64,000 bases of DNA from Micromonospora chokoriensis (GTDB taxonomy: Bacteria > Actinomycetota > Actinomycetes > Mycobacteriales > Micromonosporaceae), in contig NZ_LT607409.1 of the NCBI RefSeq assembly GCF_900091505.1, positions 3,410,001-3,474,000 on the forward strand, in the 5' to 3' direction. A program made the position numbers and the translations under genes. Under the pieces are notes generated by a model that did no database searches, had not been told where the DNA came from, and saw only the letters and a list, made by a program, of their open reading frames with translations. Shown here piece after piece: positions 52,645-60,837 of this stretch. Within the stretch, counting starts at the first letter, position 1. Each line of letters opens with the position of its first letter.

Positions 52645-53754
52645 TCACGCCAGCCAGTCGAAGCGCGGTGGCAGCCCGAGGAAGTCCGCGTACCGCCCGA
52701 GAGCCTGCTCCACCCGGGCCCGCGCGGCGGCGTCGAGCGTCGTGAGGGGCTGGACTGCGACGGTAACCGCGGTGCGGCTGATCTTGCGCTTCCACACACC
52801 GACGACCCGACCAGCACGGACCACTGTGGCCTGGAAGATGCCGTTGTTGCCGGGCACGACGGCCTGCTGGTGGGCAGGATCGAGCATCAGCCGGCGGTCA
52901 CGGTAGCCGAGCAGGTACTCGTCGAAGCCGGGCAGCGCGAGCACGTCGTCCAGCGGAACACGCGGCAGGTCAGCCAGTGCCGCGTCGACGTGCATCGGCT
53001 CGCCGTCGACCCGTACGGTGGTCAGTGTGCTCTCGGCGGCGGCCAGGCCGCGCCGCGCGTCGGTCAGCGTGAGACCGCTCCAGCCGGCGAACTCCCGGGC
53101 CGTGACCGGCCCGTGCCCACGGACGTACCGGTGGGCGAGCACTGCCAGCGCCTCGTCGCGTTCCAGCCGGCGTGACTCGGGCGCCCACTCGTCGAGCAGG
53201 GCGAAGGTCTGGTCGGTGCCGACGTTCGGGGCCACACAGGTCACCCCGCGCACGCTCGCGGTCCACAGCAGGTGATAACCGCGCTGCCCGTCGGTGCCGA
53301 TGCCGGCCTCGCGCAGGGTGGCGAGGCACTGGGCGCGGGTGAGCCGGCCGCCGCCGGCCAGCGCCTCGCCCAGCACGTCCATCGCGCGGCCCTCGTCGGC
53401 CTCGGTGAGACCGAGCTGCGCCCGCCGAGTCGTCGAGCCGGAGAGCGAGCGTACGCCGGTCAGCTCCAGCATCCAGCGGGCGTCGGCGGGTGGAACGAGG
53501 TGCACGGTGCCCCGCATCGGCCAGGTGCGCAGTGCCTCGCGCCGCTCCAACGCGGCCTGCACGTCGGCGACGCTCTGCCCGGGCAGCCGGGCGCCCAGCG
53601 ACCACAGGCCGCTCGCCAGATCCTGCGCCTGCATGGCACCGAACCACTGCACCACGTCGGCGACGGTGCCGGGTCGGATGCTCGGGTGCGGGCGCAGCAG
53701 CAGGCTCGTCATCCGCAAGGCGAGCGCTTCGGATGCCGTGAGGTTTCCGCTCAT
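52645..53754 (-). CDS. Winged-helix DNA glycosylase-like protein (AlkZ/HTH_42 family)
   Basis: This 369-residue protein belongs to the winged-helix family that includes the AlkZ/AlkX DNA glycosylases. The catalytic-type Q-x-Q motif is seen in FGAMQAQDLASGLWSLGARL (near residue 41). A conserved WPMRGTVHLVP segment is near 78, with DEYLLGYRDR near the C-terminus. AlkZ excises interstrand crosslinks and alkylated bases, so a genotoxin-resistance role is plausible. The ATG at 53754 follows AAAGGAGT. It is convergent with malQ, with 11 bases between stop codons. Confidence 0.83.
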   Translation of the reverse strand: MSGNLTASEALALRMTSLLLRPHPSIRPGTVADVVQWFGAMQAQDLASGLWSLGARLPGQSVADVQAALERREALRTWPMRGTVHLVPPADARWMLELTGVRSLSGSTTRRAQLGLTEADEGRAMDVLGEALAGGGRLTRAQCLATLREAGIGTDGQRGYHLLWTASVRGVTCVAPNVGTDQTFALLDEWAPESRRLERDEALAVLAHRYVRGHGPVTAREFAGWSGLTLTDARRGLAAAESTLTTVRVDGEPMHVDAALADLPRVPLDDVLALPGFDEYLLGYRDRRLMLDPAHQQAVVPGNNGIFQATVVRAGRVVGVWKRKISRTAVTVAVQPLTTLDAAARARVEQALGRYADFLGLPPRFDWLA

Positions 53755-53907
53755 CGAACTCCTTTCCCGGGCCGTCGCGCCAGGGTAGGACAACCGTCCG
53801 ACAAGGGCGCCGGTCGCAGCGGACCCCGGTGGGGTGGCATAACGGCCGAACCGGTGGGAAGGCGGTCACCCGACAGTGCGCGCGCCGCGCGTACGGAGGG
53901 GAGTCTC

Positions 53908-54300
53908 ATGACTGCCGCAAGCGAGCCGGCCCGGGGCGCCGGCGTAACGGCCGGGTCCCGGAGCCATCGGGGGGACGCCCACGCGAAGACGAGCGCCGCG
54001 GCGACCTTCGCCCTGGTGTTCGGGGTGGCCGGTCTGTTCAGCGTGTTGACGGCGATCCTCGCCTGGCTGGGGCTGGTGCTCGGCATCATCGGGATCATCC
54101 TCGGCATCGTCGGCCTCAAGATGGCGCGCCGACCCGGGGTAACCGGTCGTGGCGTGTCGATCGGAGGCCTGGTGCTCAGCATCCTGGCCGTGCTGATCGG
54201 GCTGGGGCTGGCCGCGGGGATCACCACGTTCGTCAACAACGAGAACGCGGTGGACCGCCTTCAGACCCAGGTCGACAAGCTGCGCGACAAGCTCGACTGA
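53908..54300 (+). CDS. DUF4190-like small membrane protein
   Basis: This 130-residue protein has an N-terminal polar region, two glycine-rich membrane spans (about residues 36-70 and 82-104) separated by LKMARRPGVTGRGVS, and a short C-terminal coiled-coil segment (VDRLQTQVDKLRDKL). The GLxLGIIGIILGIVGLK pattern is typical of DUF4190. The ATG at 53908 follows GGAGGGGAG. The function is unknown. A perfect hairpin follows. Confidence 0.75.
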   Translation: MTAASEPARGAGVTAGSRSHRGDAHAKTSAAATFALVFGVAGLFSVLTAILAWLGLVLGIIGIILGIVGLKMARRPGVTGRGVSIGGLVLSILAVLIGLGLAAGITTFVNNENAVDRLQTQVDKLRDKLD

Positions 54301-54314
54301 CATCGACCCGGTGA

Positions 54315-54347
54315 GGTGGGGGCCAGGGCGTGCCGCTGGCCCCCACC
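54315..54347 (+). terminator. Hairpin terminator after the DUF4190-like gene
   Basis: A perfect 12-bp stem pairs GGTGGGGGCCAG (54315-54326) with CTGGCCCCCACC (54336-54347), starting 15 bases after the stop codon. Confidence 0.75.
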
Positions 54348-54381
54348 CAGCGCCACGCGGGTACAGTCGAATCGGATCAGT

Positions 54382-54401
54382 GTTCCACTAATGTGTGGAA
54401 C
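54382..54401. promoter_or_regulatory. Palindromic operator upstream of the TetR gene
   Basis: GTTCCAC-TAATGT-GTGGAAC is a perfect 7+7 bp inverted repeat 38 bases upstream of the TetR start codon, most likely its autoregulatory operator. Confidence 0.6.
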
Positions 54402-54439
54402 GTTGACCCGTTTCCAATCGCGTGGGTGAAGGAGAGCCG

Positions 54440-55030
54440 GTGTCGGCGACGAGTCAGTCCCCGGAGGTGCCGGCCCGTGGCAAACGGGCCGACGCGCTGC
54501 GCAACGAGCAGACGTTGCTCGCCGCCGCCGCCGCGGTGTTCGTCACCTCCGGTGTCGAAGCGCCGATCCGGGAGATCGCGGCCCGGGCCGGAGTCGGCAT
54601 CGGGACGATCTACCGGCACTTCCCGACCCGGGCCGACCTCGTCGTCGCCGTCTACCGCCACCAGGTCGAGGCCTGCGCGGAGGCCGGCCCGGCCCTGCTG
54701 GCGAACGCCGCCTCACCCCTGGCCGCCCTCCGCCAGTGGGTCGACCTCTTCACCGACTTCCTGGTGACGAAGCACGGGCTGGCCAACGCGCTGCAATCGG
54801 ACACCGGCGGCTTCGACGCGCTGCACACCTACTTCGTCGACCGGCTCGTGCCGGTCTGTGCGCAACTGCTCGACGCCTCCGTCGATTCGGGCGAGATCAT
54901 CCCCGGCACGGGCCCCTACGAGCTGATGCGGGGCATCGGCAACCTCTGCATCGGCCGGAACAACGACCCGGCCTACGACCCCCGCCGGCTCGTCGACCTG
55001 CTCCTGCGCGGTCTGCAGCAACCACGCTGA
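54440..55030 (+). CDS. TetR family transcriptional regulator
   Basis: This protein of about 196 residues has the TetR helix-turn-helix in IREIAARAGVGIGTIYRHFP (about residues 44-63) and a helical ligand domain of the SbtR/TetR_C type. The GTG at 54440 is chosen because AAGGAGAG lies 6 bases before it; an earlier in-frame GTG at 54422 lacks a site. A perfect palindrome lies just upstream. No clearly co-regulated gene adjoins; HipA/DUF3037 genes follow after 33 bases. Confidence 0.87.
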   Translation: MSATSQSPEVPARGKRADALRNEQTLLAAAAAVFVTSGVEAPIREIAARAGVGIGTIYRHFPTRADLVVAVYRHQVEACAEAGPALLANAASPLAALRQWVDLFTDFLVTKHGLANALQSDTGGFDALHTYFVDRLVPVCAQLLDASVDSGEIIPGTGPYELMRGIGNLCIGRNNDPAYDPRRLVDLLLRGLQQPR

Positions 55031-55063
55031 GCCGACACCGACGCGCACAGTAAGGTTGATCAC

Positions 55064-55825
55064 GTGCTCCGCCAGGTCACCGCGATCCGCTACGTCACCC
55101 CGCTCCGCGAGGGCGGCTCGCTGCCGGGCGTCGTGGAGGCCGACGACCTCGGCACGTACGTGGCGAAGTTCCGGGCCGCCGGGCAGGGGCCCAAGGCGCT
55201 CGTCGCCGAGGTGATCTGCGGTGAGCTGGCCCGCCGCCTGGAGCTGCGCGTACCGCCGCTGGTGGTGCTCGACATCGACCCGGTGATCGGGCGGGCCGAA
55301 CCCGACCAGGAGGTGCAGGAACTGCTGCGCAACAGCGGCGGCCCCAACCTGGGGATGGACTTCCTGCCCGGGGCGCTGGGCTTCGACCCGGTGGCGCACC
55401 CCGTCGACCCGGGGCTCGCGTCGCGGGTGCTCTGGTTCGACGCGTACGTGGAGAACGTCGACCGGAGTTGGCGCAACCCCAACCTGCTGGTGTGGCATCG
55501 GGAGCTGTGGCTCATCGACCACGGCGCCTCGCTCTACTTCCACCACAACTGGCCGCGCGCCGACGCCGCCGTGCACCGTGCCTACCGCGGCGCCGAGGAC
55601 CACGTGCTCGCCCCGTACGCCGACGGGCTCGCCGAGGCCGACGCCGACCTGGCCCCACGGATCACCCCGGACCTGCTCACCGAGGTGCTGGCCCTGGTGC
55701 CCGACGAGTGGCTGACGGCTGCCGACTTCGAGACGGCCGACGAGGCGCGGGCCGCCTACCGCGACCACCTGTCCGCCCGGGTCGCCCGCACGGCCGACTG
55801 GCTGCCGCAGGGAGGCGCGGCATGA
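55064..55825 (+). CDS. HipA-like kinase family protein
   Basis: This 253-residue protein is shorter than E. coli HipA (about 440) and lacks its N-subdomain-1. Kinase-like motifs are ADDLGTYVAKFRAAGQG (ATP-side Lys, near 30), FDAYVENVDRSWRNPNLL (catalytic loop with Asn, near 132) and LWLIDHGASLYF (metal-binding Asp, near 151). The substrate is unknown. The GTG start overlaps nothing upstream. Its stop codon overlaps the DUF3037 start (ATGA), a pairing common in actinomycetes. There is no HipB-like antitoxin beside it. Confidence 0.83.
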   Translation: MLRQVTAIRYVTPLREGGSLPGVVEADDLGTYVAKFRAAGQGPKALVAEVICGELARRLELRVPPLVVLDIDPVIGRAEPDQEVQELLRNSGGPNLGMDFLPGALGFDPVAHPVDPGLASRVLWFDAYVENVDRSWRNPNLLVWHRELWLIDHGASLYFHHNWPRADAAVHRAYRGAEDHVLAPYADGLAEADADLAPRITPDLLTEVLALVPDEWLTAADFETADEARAAYRDHLSARVARTADWLPQGGAA

Positions 55826-56190
55826 GGCAACCCTTCGAGTACGCGCTGATCCGGCTGGTGCCCCGCATCGAGCGTGGTGAACAGATCAACGTCGGGGTGC
55901 TGCTCTACTGCCAGCAGCGTGACTTCCTGGGGGCGCGTACGCACCTGGACGCCGACCGGGTGCGCGCACTGGCCCCCGAGGTCGACCTGCCCGCGGTGGC
56001 CGCCGCGCTCGGCTCCTGGGACCGGACCTGCTCCGGTGACGGGCCGGCGACCCGAATGCGACTCGGCGAGCGGTTCCACTGGCTGGTGGCACCGCGCAGC
56101 ACGATGATCCAGGCGGGGCCGGTGCACACCGGGCTGACCGCCGACCCGACGGCCGAGCTGGAGCGGCTGATGGCGACCCTGGTCCACTGA
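55822..56190 (+). CDS. DUF3037 domain-containing protein
   Basis: This 122-residue protein matches DUF3037 across its length (FEYALIRLVPRIERGEQINV at the start, then GVLLYCQQRDFLGAR). The function is unknown. It is translationally coupled to the HipA-like gene. The constant pairing suggests that the two proteins act together, for instance as partner or substrate. Confidence 0.87.
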   Translation: MRQPFEYALIRLVPRIERGEQINVGVLLYCQQRDFLGARTHLDADRVRALAPEVDLPAVAAALGSWDRTCSGDGPATRMRLGERFHWLVAPRSTMIQAGPVHTGLTADPTAELERLMATLVH

Positions 56191-56230
56191 CTGCCGATCG
56201 CCGCACCGCGCGCAACATCCGACGACCCCT

Positions 56231-56270
56231 GATCGCGCTGCGCCAGCGCCGTTGCCGGCGGAGCGCGATC
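56231..56270 (+). terminator. Hairpin after the HipA-like/DUF3037 operon
   Basis: Arms of 14 bases (56231-56244 and 56257-56270) pair with one mismatch. Each arm begins with GATCGCGCT, which also opens the left arm of palindrome B, so this could be a shortened relative of that element. In 56271-56493 no gene is seen; the WrbA promoter must lie there. Confidence 0.5.
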
Positions 56271-56493
56271 CCCCGTTCAGGTGCGCGGTGCGGGGCGGCG
56301 GCTCGTTCCCGCCGGCACCGGTGACATCAGGATCGCTGCTCGCGCGCGGCACAGGGCCGTAACCACTGGGAAGTTGCGGAAAACTTGAGCCCGGCGGACC
56401 GATCGGTGAGAACCCTCGCGCGCTGTCGTTAGAGAGCACGCGGACCGGGTAGTCGCGGAAGCTGAACCCGAGACGAGTTAGGGGAAACATCTG

Positions 56494-57111
56494 ATGGCTG
56501 CCCAGACGAAGGTAGCGGTGATCTACTACAGCGCGACCGGCATCACATACCAGATGGCGCAGGCCGTGTGCGAGGCCGCCGGGGACGCCGGGGCCGACGT
56601 GCGGCTTCGTAAGGTGCGCGAGCTGGCGCCGGACGAGGCGATCCGCTCCAACTCCGGCTGGCAGGCGCACCACCTGGAGACCCAGGACGTGCCCGAGGCG
56701 ATGATCGACGATCTGGCCTGGGCCGACGTGGTGATCCTCGGCGCGCCGACCCGCTACGGCATGATCGCCGCCCAGCTGAAGCAGTTCATCGACACCACCG
56801 GCCCGCTCTGGGCCCAGGGCGCGCTGGCCAACAAGGTCTACTCCGCCTTCACCTCGACGGCGACCTCGCACGGTGGGCAGGAGACCACGTTGACCTCGCT
56901 GTTCAACGTCTTCTACCACTGGGGCGGTGTGGTGGTGACCCCCGGCTACACCGACAGCAGCCAGTTCATCGCCGGCAACCCCTACGGCCCCTCGCACACG
57001 AGCAACAACGGCGAGATCGCCCCGGACGCCGTGGCGCTGGGCGCCTGTGCGCTCACCGCCCGGCGGGCGGTGCAGCTCGGGGCCGCGTTGAAGGCGGGCC
57101 TGGGCAGCTGA
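56494..57111 (+). CDS. wrbA: NAD(P)H:quinone oxidoreductase, WrbA type
   Basis: This 205-residue flavodoxin-like FMN protein has the phosphate-binding loop YSATGITYQMAQ (near 12), GAPTRYGMIAAQLK (near 84) and the WrbA signature TSTATSHGGQETTL (near 116). It reduces quinones by two electrons to limit redox cycling. The ATG follows AGGGGAAA by 7 bases. It stands alone and is convergent with the anthranilate synthase gene across a 20-bp terminator stem. Confidence 0.92.
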   Translation: MAAQTKVAVIYYSATGITYQMAQAVCEAAGDAGADVRLRKVRELAPDEAIRSNSGWQAHHLETQDVPEAMIDDLAWADVVILGAPTRYGMIAAQLKQFIDTTGPLWAQGALANKVYSAFTSTATSHGGQETTLTSLFNVFYHWGGVVVTPGYTDSSQFIAGNPYGPSHTSNNGEIAPDAVALGACALTARRAVQLGAALKAGLGS

Positions 57112-57120
57112 CGGCGGAAG

Positions 57121-57169
57121 CGACCGGTGGCGCGGGCGGGGGCTCTCGGCCCGTCCGCGCCACCGGTCG
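57121..57169. terminator. Bidirectional terminator between wrbA and the anthranilate synthase gene
   Basis: A 20-bp stem (57121-57140 with 57150-57169) has one mismatch and a 9-base loop, between convergent genes. Confidence 0.8.
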
Positions 57170-57196
57170 TTCCAGCCCTACCCCGAGGCGGAGCGA

Positions 57197-59119
57197 CTAT
57201 GCGCGTCCACCGGTAGCGGACAGCTCGTCCGGGCGCGGCGCCGGCAGCAGGTCACTCAACAGCTCGGTCAACACCGCGAGACCGTCCGGGCTGAGCACCG
57301 ACTCGGGGTGGAACTGCACCCCGGCGAAGCCGTGCCCCCGCAGGGCGTGCACGGCACCGTCACCCGGGTCCCGGGCCAGCTCCACCGGCCCGTACGCGGT
57401 GTCCAGCCGGTCGGCCTCCGCACGTGCGGTGAACGTCGAGTAGAACCCGACCCGCCGGGTCCCGCCGAACAGCGGCACCTCCCGCTGCAAACCCTGGTAG
57501 GGCGCGTCCCTGCGGTGCAGCGGCAGCCCCAACAACCCGGACAGCACCTGGTGCCCGAGGCAGACCGCGAGGGTGGGACGACCGGTGGACAGCAACCCGC
57601 TCAGCAGTTCGCGTACCGCCACCATCTTCGGCTCGTCCGGGCTGCCCGGGTCACCCGGCCCGGGGCCCGCCACCACCAGGTCGAACCCGTCGACGGAGCC
57701 GCTGGCGTGCCACGGTCGCGTGGTCACCTCCAGACCCAACGCGCCGAGTTGGTGGGCCAGCATCCCGGTGAAGGTGTCCTCGGCGTCCACGATCAACGCG
57801 CGACGCCCCACCAGGCCGGGGAGCGTGGGTGCGTCCGGTGACCGCTGGTCCAGCCAGAACCGTGCCAGCGGCGTGTTGCGCCCGGCCAGCGCGTCGCGTA
57901 CCTCCGGGTCGTCGGCCAGCCGCGCGACCGGCCCGCGCCCGCGGTCGGGCGCCGCCGGCCCCAGGCCGAGGGCGGCCAGCACACCGGCGGCCTTGGCGTG
58001 CGTCTCGGCCACCTCACCGGCCGCCGTCGAATGCCGCACCAGCGTGGCGCCCACCGGCACCCGCAGCCGACCGGCGGGGGAGATCTCGGCGGTACGGATC
58101 AGGATCGGGGCGTCGAGTGTCTGCCGGCCGGCCTCGTCGTGGCCGACCAGGGCGAGCACGCCCGAGTAGTAGCCCCGGCCCCGGCGTTCGTGTCGGGCGA
58201 TCACCCGGCAGGCGTTCTCCATCGGGCTGCCCGTGACGGTCGGCGCGAACATCGTCTCGCGCAGCACCTCCCGCACGTCCCGGGTGCTCTGCCCGGCGAG
58301 CAGGTACTCGGTGTGCGCCAGGTGCGACATCTCCTTCAGGTACGGGCCGATCACCTGGCCGCCGTGTTCGGCGACGGTGGCCATCATCTTCAGCTCCTCG
58401 TCGAGGACCATGTACAGCTCCTCGACCTCCTTCGGGTCGGCGAGGAACCGCAGCAGCGCCTCCCGGTCCGGGGTGTCGCCGGCCCGCCGGAAGGTGCCGC
58501 TGATCGGGTTCATCATCACCAGCCCGTCGTCGACACTGACGTGCCGCTCCGGGCTCGCGCCGACCAGTGTCCGGGTGCCGGTGTGCACCACGAACGTCCA
58601 GTACGCGCCGCGTTCGGCGACCAGCAGCCGGCGCAGCGCCGCCAGCGCCGCCACCAGCGGCGGGCCCTGCACGGTGGCGTGCATGGTGCGGTGGATGACG
58701 AAGTTCGCGCCCTCACCCCGGCCGATCTCGTCGGCGAGCACCCGGTGCACGGTCCGCGAGTAGTCCTCGTCGGTGATGTCGAACGCGGCGTCGGCGGTGC
58801 GGACCTGCTCGTCGGGCAGCGCGGCCAGGGCGTCGGCCAGGGTGATCCGGCCGTGGTCGCGGATCTGGAGGCACTCCAGTGGGGCACCGTCGTCGACGCA
58901 GGCGAAGCCGCGCTCGGAGATCTGCCGGTACGGCACCAGGGCCAGCGTCTGCGGCCCCGACGTGCCGGGCGTCAGCGGGATGTCGGCGAGCCGATCGACA
59001 GTGTCGACAGTGCCGGTGAACAGCTCCAGCTCGTCCGCGCCCTCACGGCGTAGCAGGGCGAAAGGGCCGGGGTCGTCACCACGGGCGATGGCGGTGAGCA
59101 GGTCGGTCAGGTGGGTCAT
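57197..59119 (-). CDS. Fused anthranilate synthase (TrpE-TrpG type; PhzE-like architecture)
   Basis: This 640-residue fusion has a chorismate-binding TrpE-type domain (about 1-415, with NPISGTFRRAGDTPD near 210 and FAPTVTGSPMENACRV near 292). A class-I glutamine amidotransferase domain follows (about 430-625), with nucleophile Cys in CLGHQVLSG and the His/Glu pair in FHPES. It would make anthranilate from chorismate and glutamine. The same architecture occurs in phenazine PhzE, but a trp leader peptide lies upstream and no phz genes are near. Tryptophan supply is therefore favoured. The ATG at 59119 follows GGAGACTCCC. Confidence 0.88.
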   Translation of the reverse strand: MTHLTDLLTAIARGDDPGPFALLRREGADELELFTGTVDTVDRLADIPLTPGTSGPQTLALVPYRQISERGFACVDDGAPLECLQIRDHGRITLADALAALPDEQVRTADAAFDITDEDYSRTVHRVLADEIGRGEGANFVIHRTMHATVQGPPLVAALAALRRLLVAERGAYWTFVVHTGTRTLVGASPERHVSVDDGLVMMNPISGTFRRAGDTPDREALLRFLADPKEVEELYMVLDEELKMMATVAEHGGQVIGPYLKEMSHLAHTEYLLAGQSTRDVREVLRETMFAPTVTGSPMENACRVIARHERRGRGYYSGVLALVGHDEAGRQTLDAPILIRTAEISPAGRLRVPVGATLVRHSTAAGEVAETHAKAAGVLAALGLGPAAPDRGRGPVARLADDPEVRDALAGRNTPLARFWLDQRSPDAPTLPGLVGRRALIVDAEDTFTGMLAHQLGALGLEVTTRPWHASGSVDGFDLVVAGPGPGDPGSPDEPKMVAVRELLSGLLSTGRPTLAVCLGHQVLSGLLGLPLHRRDAPYQGLQREVPLFGGTRRVGFYSTFTARAEADRLDTAYGPVELARDPGDGAVHALRGHGFAGVQFHPESVLSPDGLAVLTELLSDLLPAPRPDELSATGGRA

Positions 59120-59178
59120 CGGGAGTCTCCGTCGGGCTCGGTGCCGCCGTTGTGGCGGTCATCCGGCCGGGAGATCCG

Positions 59179-59271
59179 GCAGCCGCCTGGAGGGCGGCCG
59201 CGTGGTTGGAGCTACGCGCGGGAGGTGGCCGCCGGGTCGGCGGGCCACCAACTGGTCGGATGCGCGAGCAT
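59179..59271 (-). promoter_or_regulatory. trp attenuator (leader RNA with alternative hairpins)
   Basis: Transcribed leftward. Arm 1 (59243-59249, holding the Trp codons) pairs with part of arm 2 (59224-59233) by GGTGGCC/GGCCACC. Arm 2 can instead pair with arm 3 (59193-59201) by GGCGGCC/GGCCGCC. Arms 3 and 4 (59179-59187) form a 9-bp hairpin with a 5-base loop, including one G-U pair. This is the 1:2, 2:3, 3:4 logic of a trp attenuator. No U-run follows the 3:4 stem. Confidence 0.7.
59212..59271 (-). CDS. trpL: trp leader peptide
   Basis: A 19-residue ORF encodes MLAHPTSWWPADPAATSRA, with two adjacent Trp codons (TGG TGG) at positions 8-9. AAGGTGG lies about 6 bases before its ATG. It ends 92 bases upstream of the fused anthranilate synthase gene and overlaps alternative stem-loops. 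Trp-codon leaders of this kind are known before trpE genes in streptomycetes, including a fused anthranilate synthase gene of S. venezuelae. Confidence 0.8.
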   Translation of the reverse strand: MLAHPTSWWPADPAATSRA

Positions 59272-59325
59272 GTGATCCACCTTACGCGCCCGTCGCCCGG
59301 TTCGCACCGGGTAACTTGACCGGCG

Positions 59326-60738
59326 ATGAACATTCTCGCGCTCGATCTGGGCACCTCCTCGGTCCGAGGGCTGGTGCTGGACGGGGACACCCGACCGCTG
59401 CCCGGTGCCCTGGCCCGGCGCACTGTCGAACTCGCCATCGGCGACGACGGGACCGGCACGCTCTCCGCTCCCGACTACCTCGCCTCGCTGGTCGAGTGCC
59501 TGGACGAGTTGACCGAAGCGGGGCACCTGCGCGACGTCGACCTGGTGGCGATCTCCGCGCAGTGGCACTCGGTGCTCCCGCTGGCCCGCGACGGCGCGCC
59601 GCTGGGTCCGGTGATCACGTGGCTGGACACCCGGCCCGCGCCGGTGGGCGGTACGGCGGGCCCGGCCGACCCGGACGGCTTCCACCAGCGCACCGGCTGC
59701 TGGTGGCACCGCTCCTACTGGTCGATGCGGCTGCCCTGGTTGCGCGAGCAGTCCGGCACCTCGATCTCCCGGTTCGTCGGTCTGCCCGAGTACCTGCTGG
59801 GCGAGCTGCTCGAGTCCGCGCCCATGTCGGTCTCCCAGGCCTCCGGGACCGGTCTGCTGGACCTGCGGACGCTGCGGTGGGACGAGGAGGCAGTCACGCT
59901 GGCCGGGGCGCGTCCACAGGACCTGCCGTCCCTCGGCGCGCTGGACTGGCACGGCCGTCTCCGGGCCGACCTGGCCGGGCGCTGGCCGCAGCTGGCCCAG
60001 GCCCGCTGGTCACCACCGGTCGGCGACGGCGGTGCGTCGAACGTCGGGTCGGGCTGCGTCGACCCGAGCCGGGCCGCCGTCACCGTGGGCACCTCCGCGG
60101 CCGTACGGCTGATGCAGCGGATCCCGGCCGGTGAGCCGATGCCCCGGCTCCCGGAGCGGCTCTGGCGTTACCGGGTCGACCATGACCACGTGGTGACGGG
60201 GGCGGCGTACGCCTGTGGTGGCAACCTGTTCGCCTGGGCGGACCGGGAGCTGCGGTTGCCCCGGGGTGCGGACCTGGATGCGGCGCTGGCGCTGGTGCCG
60301 ACCGGCGGTGGTCGACCGGCCGACCCTCGGTTGGGCGGTGACCGGGCACCCGGCCTGGCGCCGGCGGGCACCGGTGAGCTGCGCGGCCTGAGCTTCAGCA
60401 CCACATCGGTGGACATCCTGGCCGGGCTGATGCAAGGGGTGTGTGAGCTGGTCGCCGAGGATCTCGCGGTGCTGGAGTCCACCGTCGACAAACCGGTGGG
60501 CGTGGTGCTCGGTGGGGGTGCGGTGGCGGCGTCGGTGTGGTGGCGGCAGGCTTTCGCCGCCGCGCTCGCACCGCGACCGGTGTCGCACCAACGTAATCCG
60601 GAGATCGGCGCCACCGGCGCGGCGCTGGTGGCGCTCGGCCGGTTCGGTGACGCGATCGACCTCGCCGGCATCGGCCGGACGGACGAGCTGGTACTACCGA
60701 CCACGGCAGGACGTTCCCACCTGCAGTATCCTTCCTGA
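59326..60738 (+). CDS. FGGY family carbohydrate kinase (gluconokinase-like)
   Basis: This 470-residue FGGY kinase has the N-terminal phosphate-1 motif LALDLGTSSVRGLVLD, the AISAQWHSVLPL segment (near 82), a GTSAAVRL phosphate-2 region (near 251) and the C-terminal adenosine motif VVLGGGAVAASVWWRQ. Length and the SSVRG/QWHS features fit gluconokinase. The ATG has no strong ribosome site. The start is 55 bases from the divergent trp leader, so the two promoters share a short region. Confidence 0.87.
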   Translation: MNILALDLGTSSVRGLVLDGDTRPLPGALARRTVELAIGDDGTGTLSAPDYLASLVECLDELTEAGHLRDVDLVAISAQWHSVLPLARDGAPLGPVITWLDTRPAPVGGTAGPADPDGFHQRTGCWWHRSYWSMRLPWLREQSGTSISRFVGLPEYLLGELLESAPMSVSQASGTGLLDLRTLRWDEEAVTLAGARPQDLPSLGALDWHGRLRADLAGRWPQLAQARWSPPVGDGGASNVGSGCVDPSRAAVTVGTSAAVRLMQRIPAGEPMPRLPERLWRYRVDHDHVVTGAAYACGGNLFAWADRELRLPRGADLDAALALVPTGGGRPADPRLGGDRAPGLAPAGTGELRGLSFSTTSVDILAGLMQGVCELVAEDLAVLESTVDKPVGVVLGGGAVAASVWWRQAFAAALAPRPVSHQRNPEIGATGAALVALGRFGDAIDLAGIGRTDELVLPTTAGRSHLQYPS

Positions 60739-60759
60739 ACCACCGCTCAGCCCAAACCG

Positions 60760-60786
60760 TTGACAGTCCAACCAAGCCTGGTTGGA
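60760..60786 (+). promoter_or_regulatory. Promoter with embedded palindrome upstream of the sensor kinase gene
   Basis: A perfect TTGACA -35 box (60760-60765) is followed by TCCAACCA-AGCC-TGGTTGGA (60767-60786), a perfect 8+8 bp palindrome filling the spacer before a weak -10 at about 60783-60788. A regulator bound there would sit between the boxes. Confidence 0.5.
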
Positions 60787-60837
60787 TGGACTGCGCTCCC
60801 CGGACCGCGGCGGACGCGGTAGCACGGAGGAGGCAGG

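Noticed and set aside
57197..59119. Phenazine-type biosynthesis (PhzE) cluster
   Set aside because: The fusion architecture fits PhzE, but no other phz genes are in the window. A Trp-codon leader with alternative hairpins lies upstream, pointing to tryptophan control.
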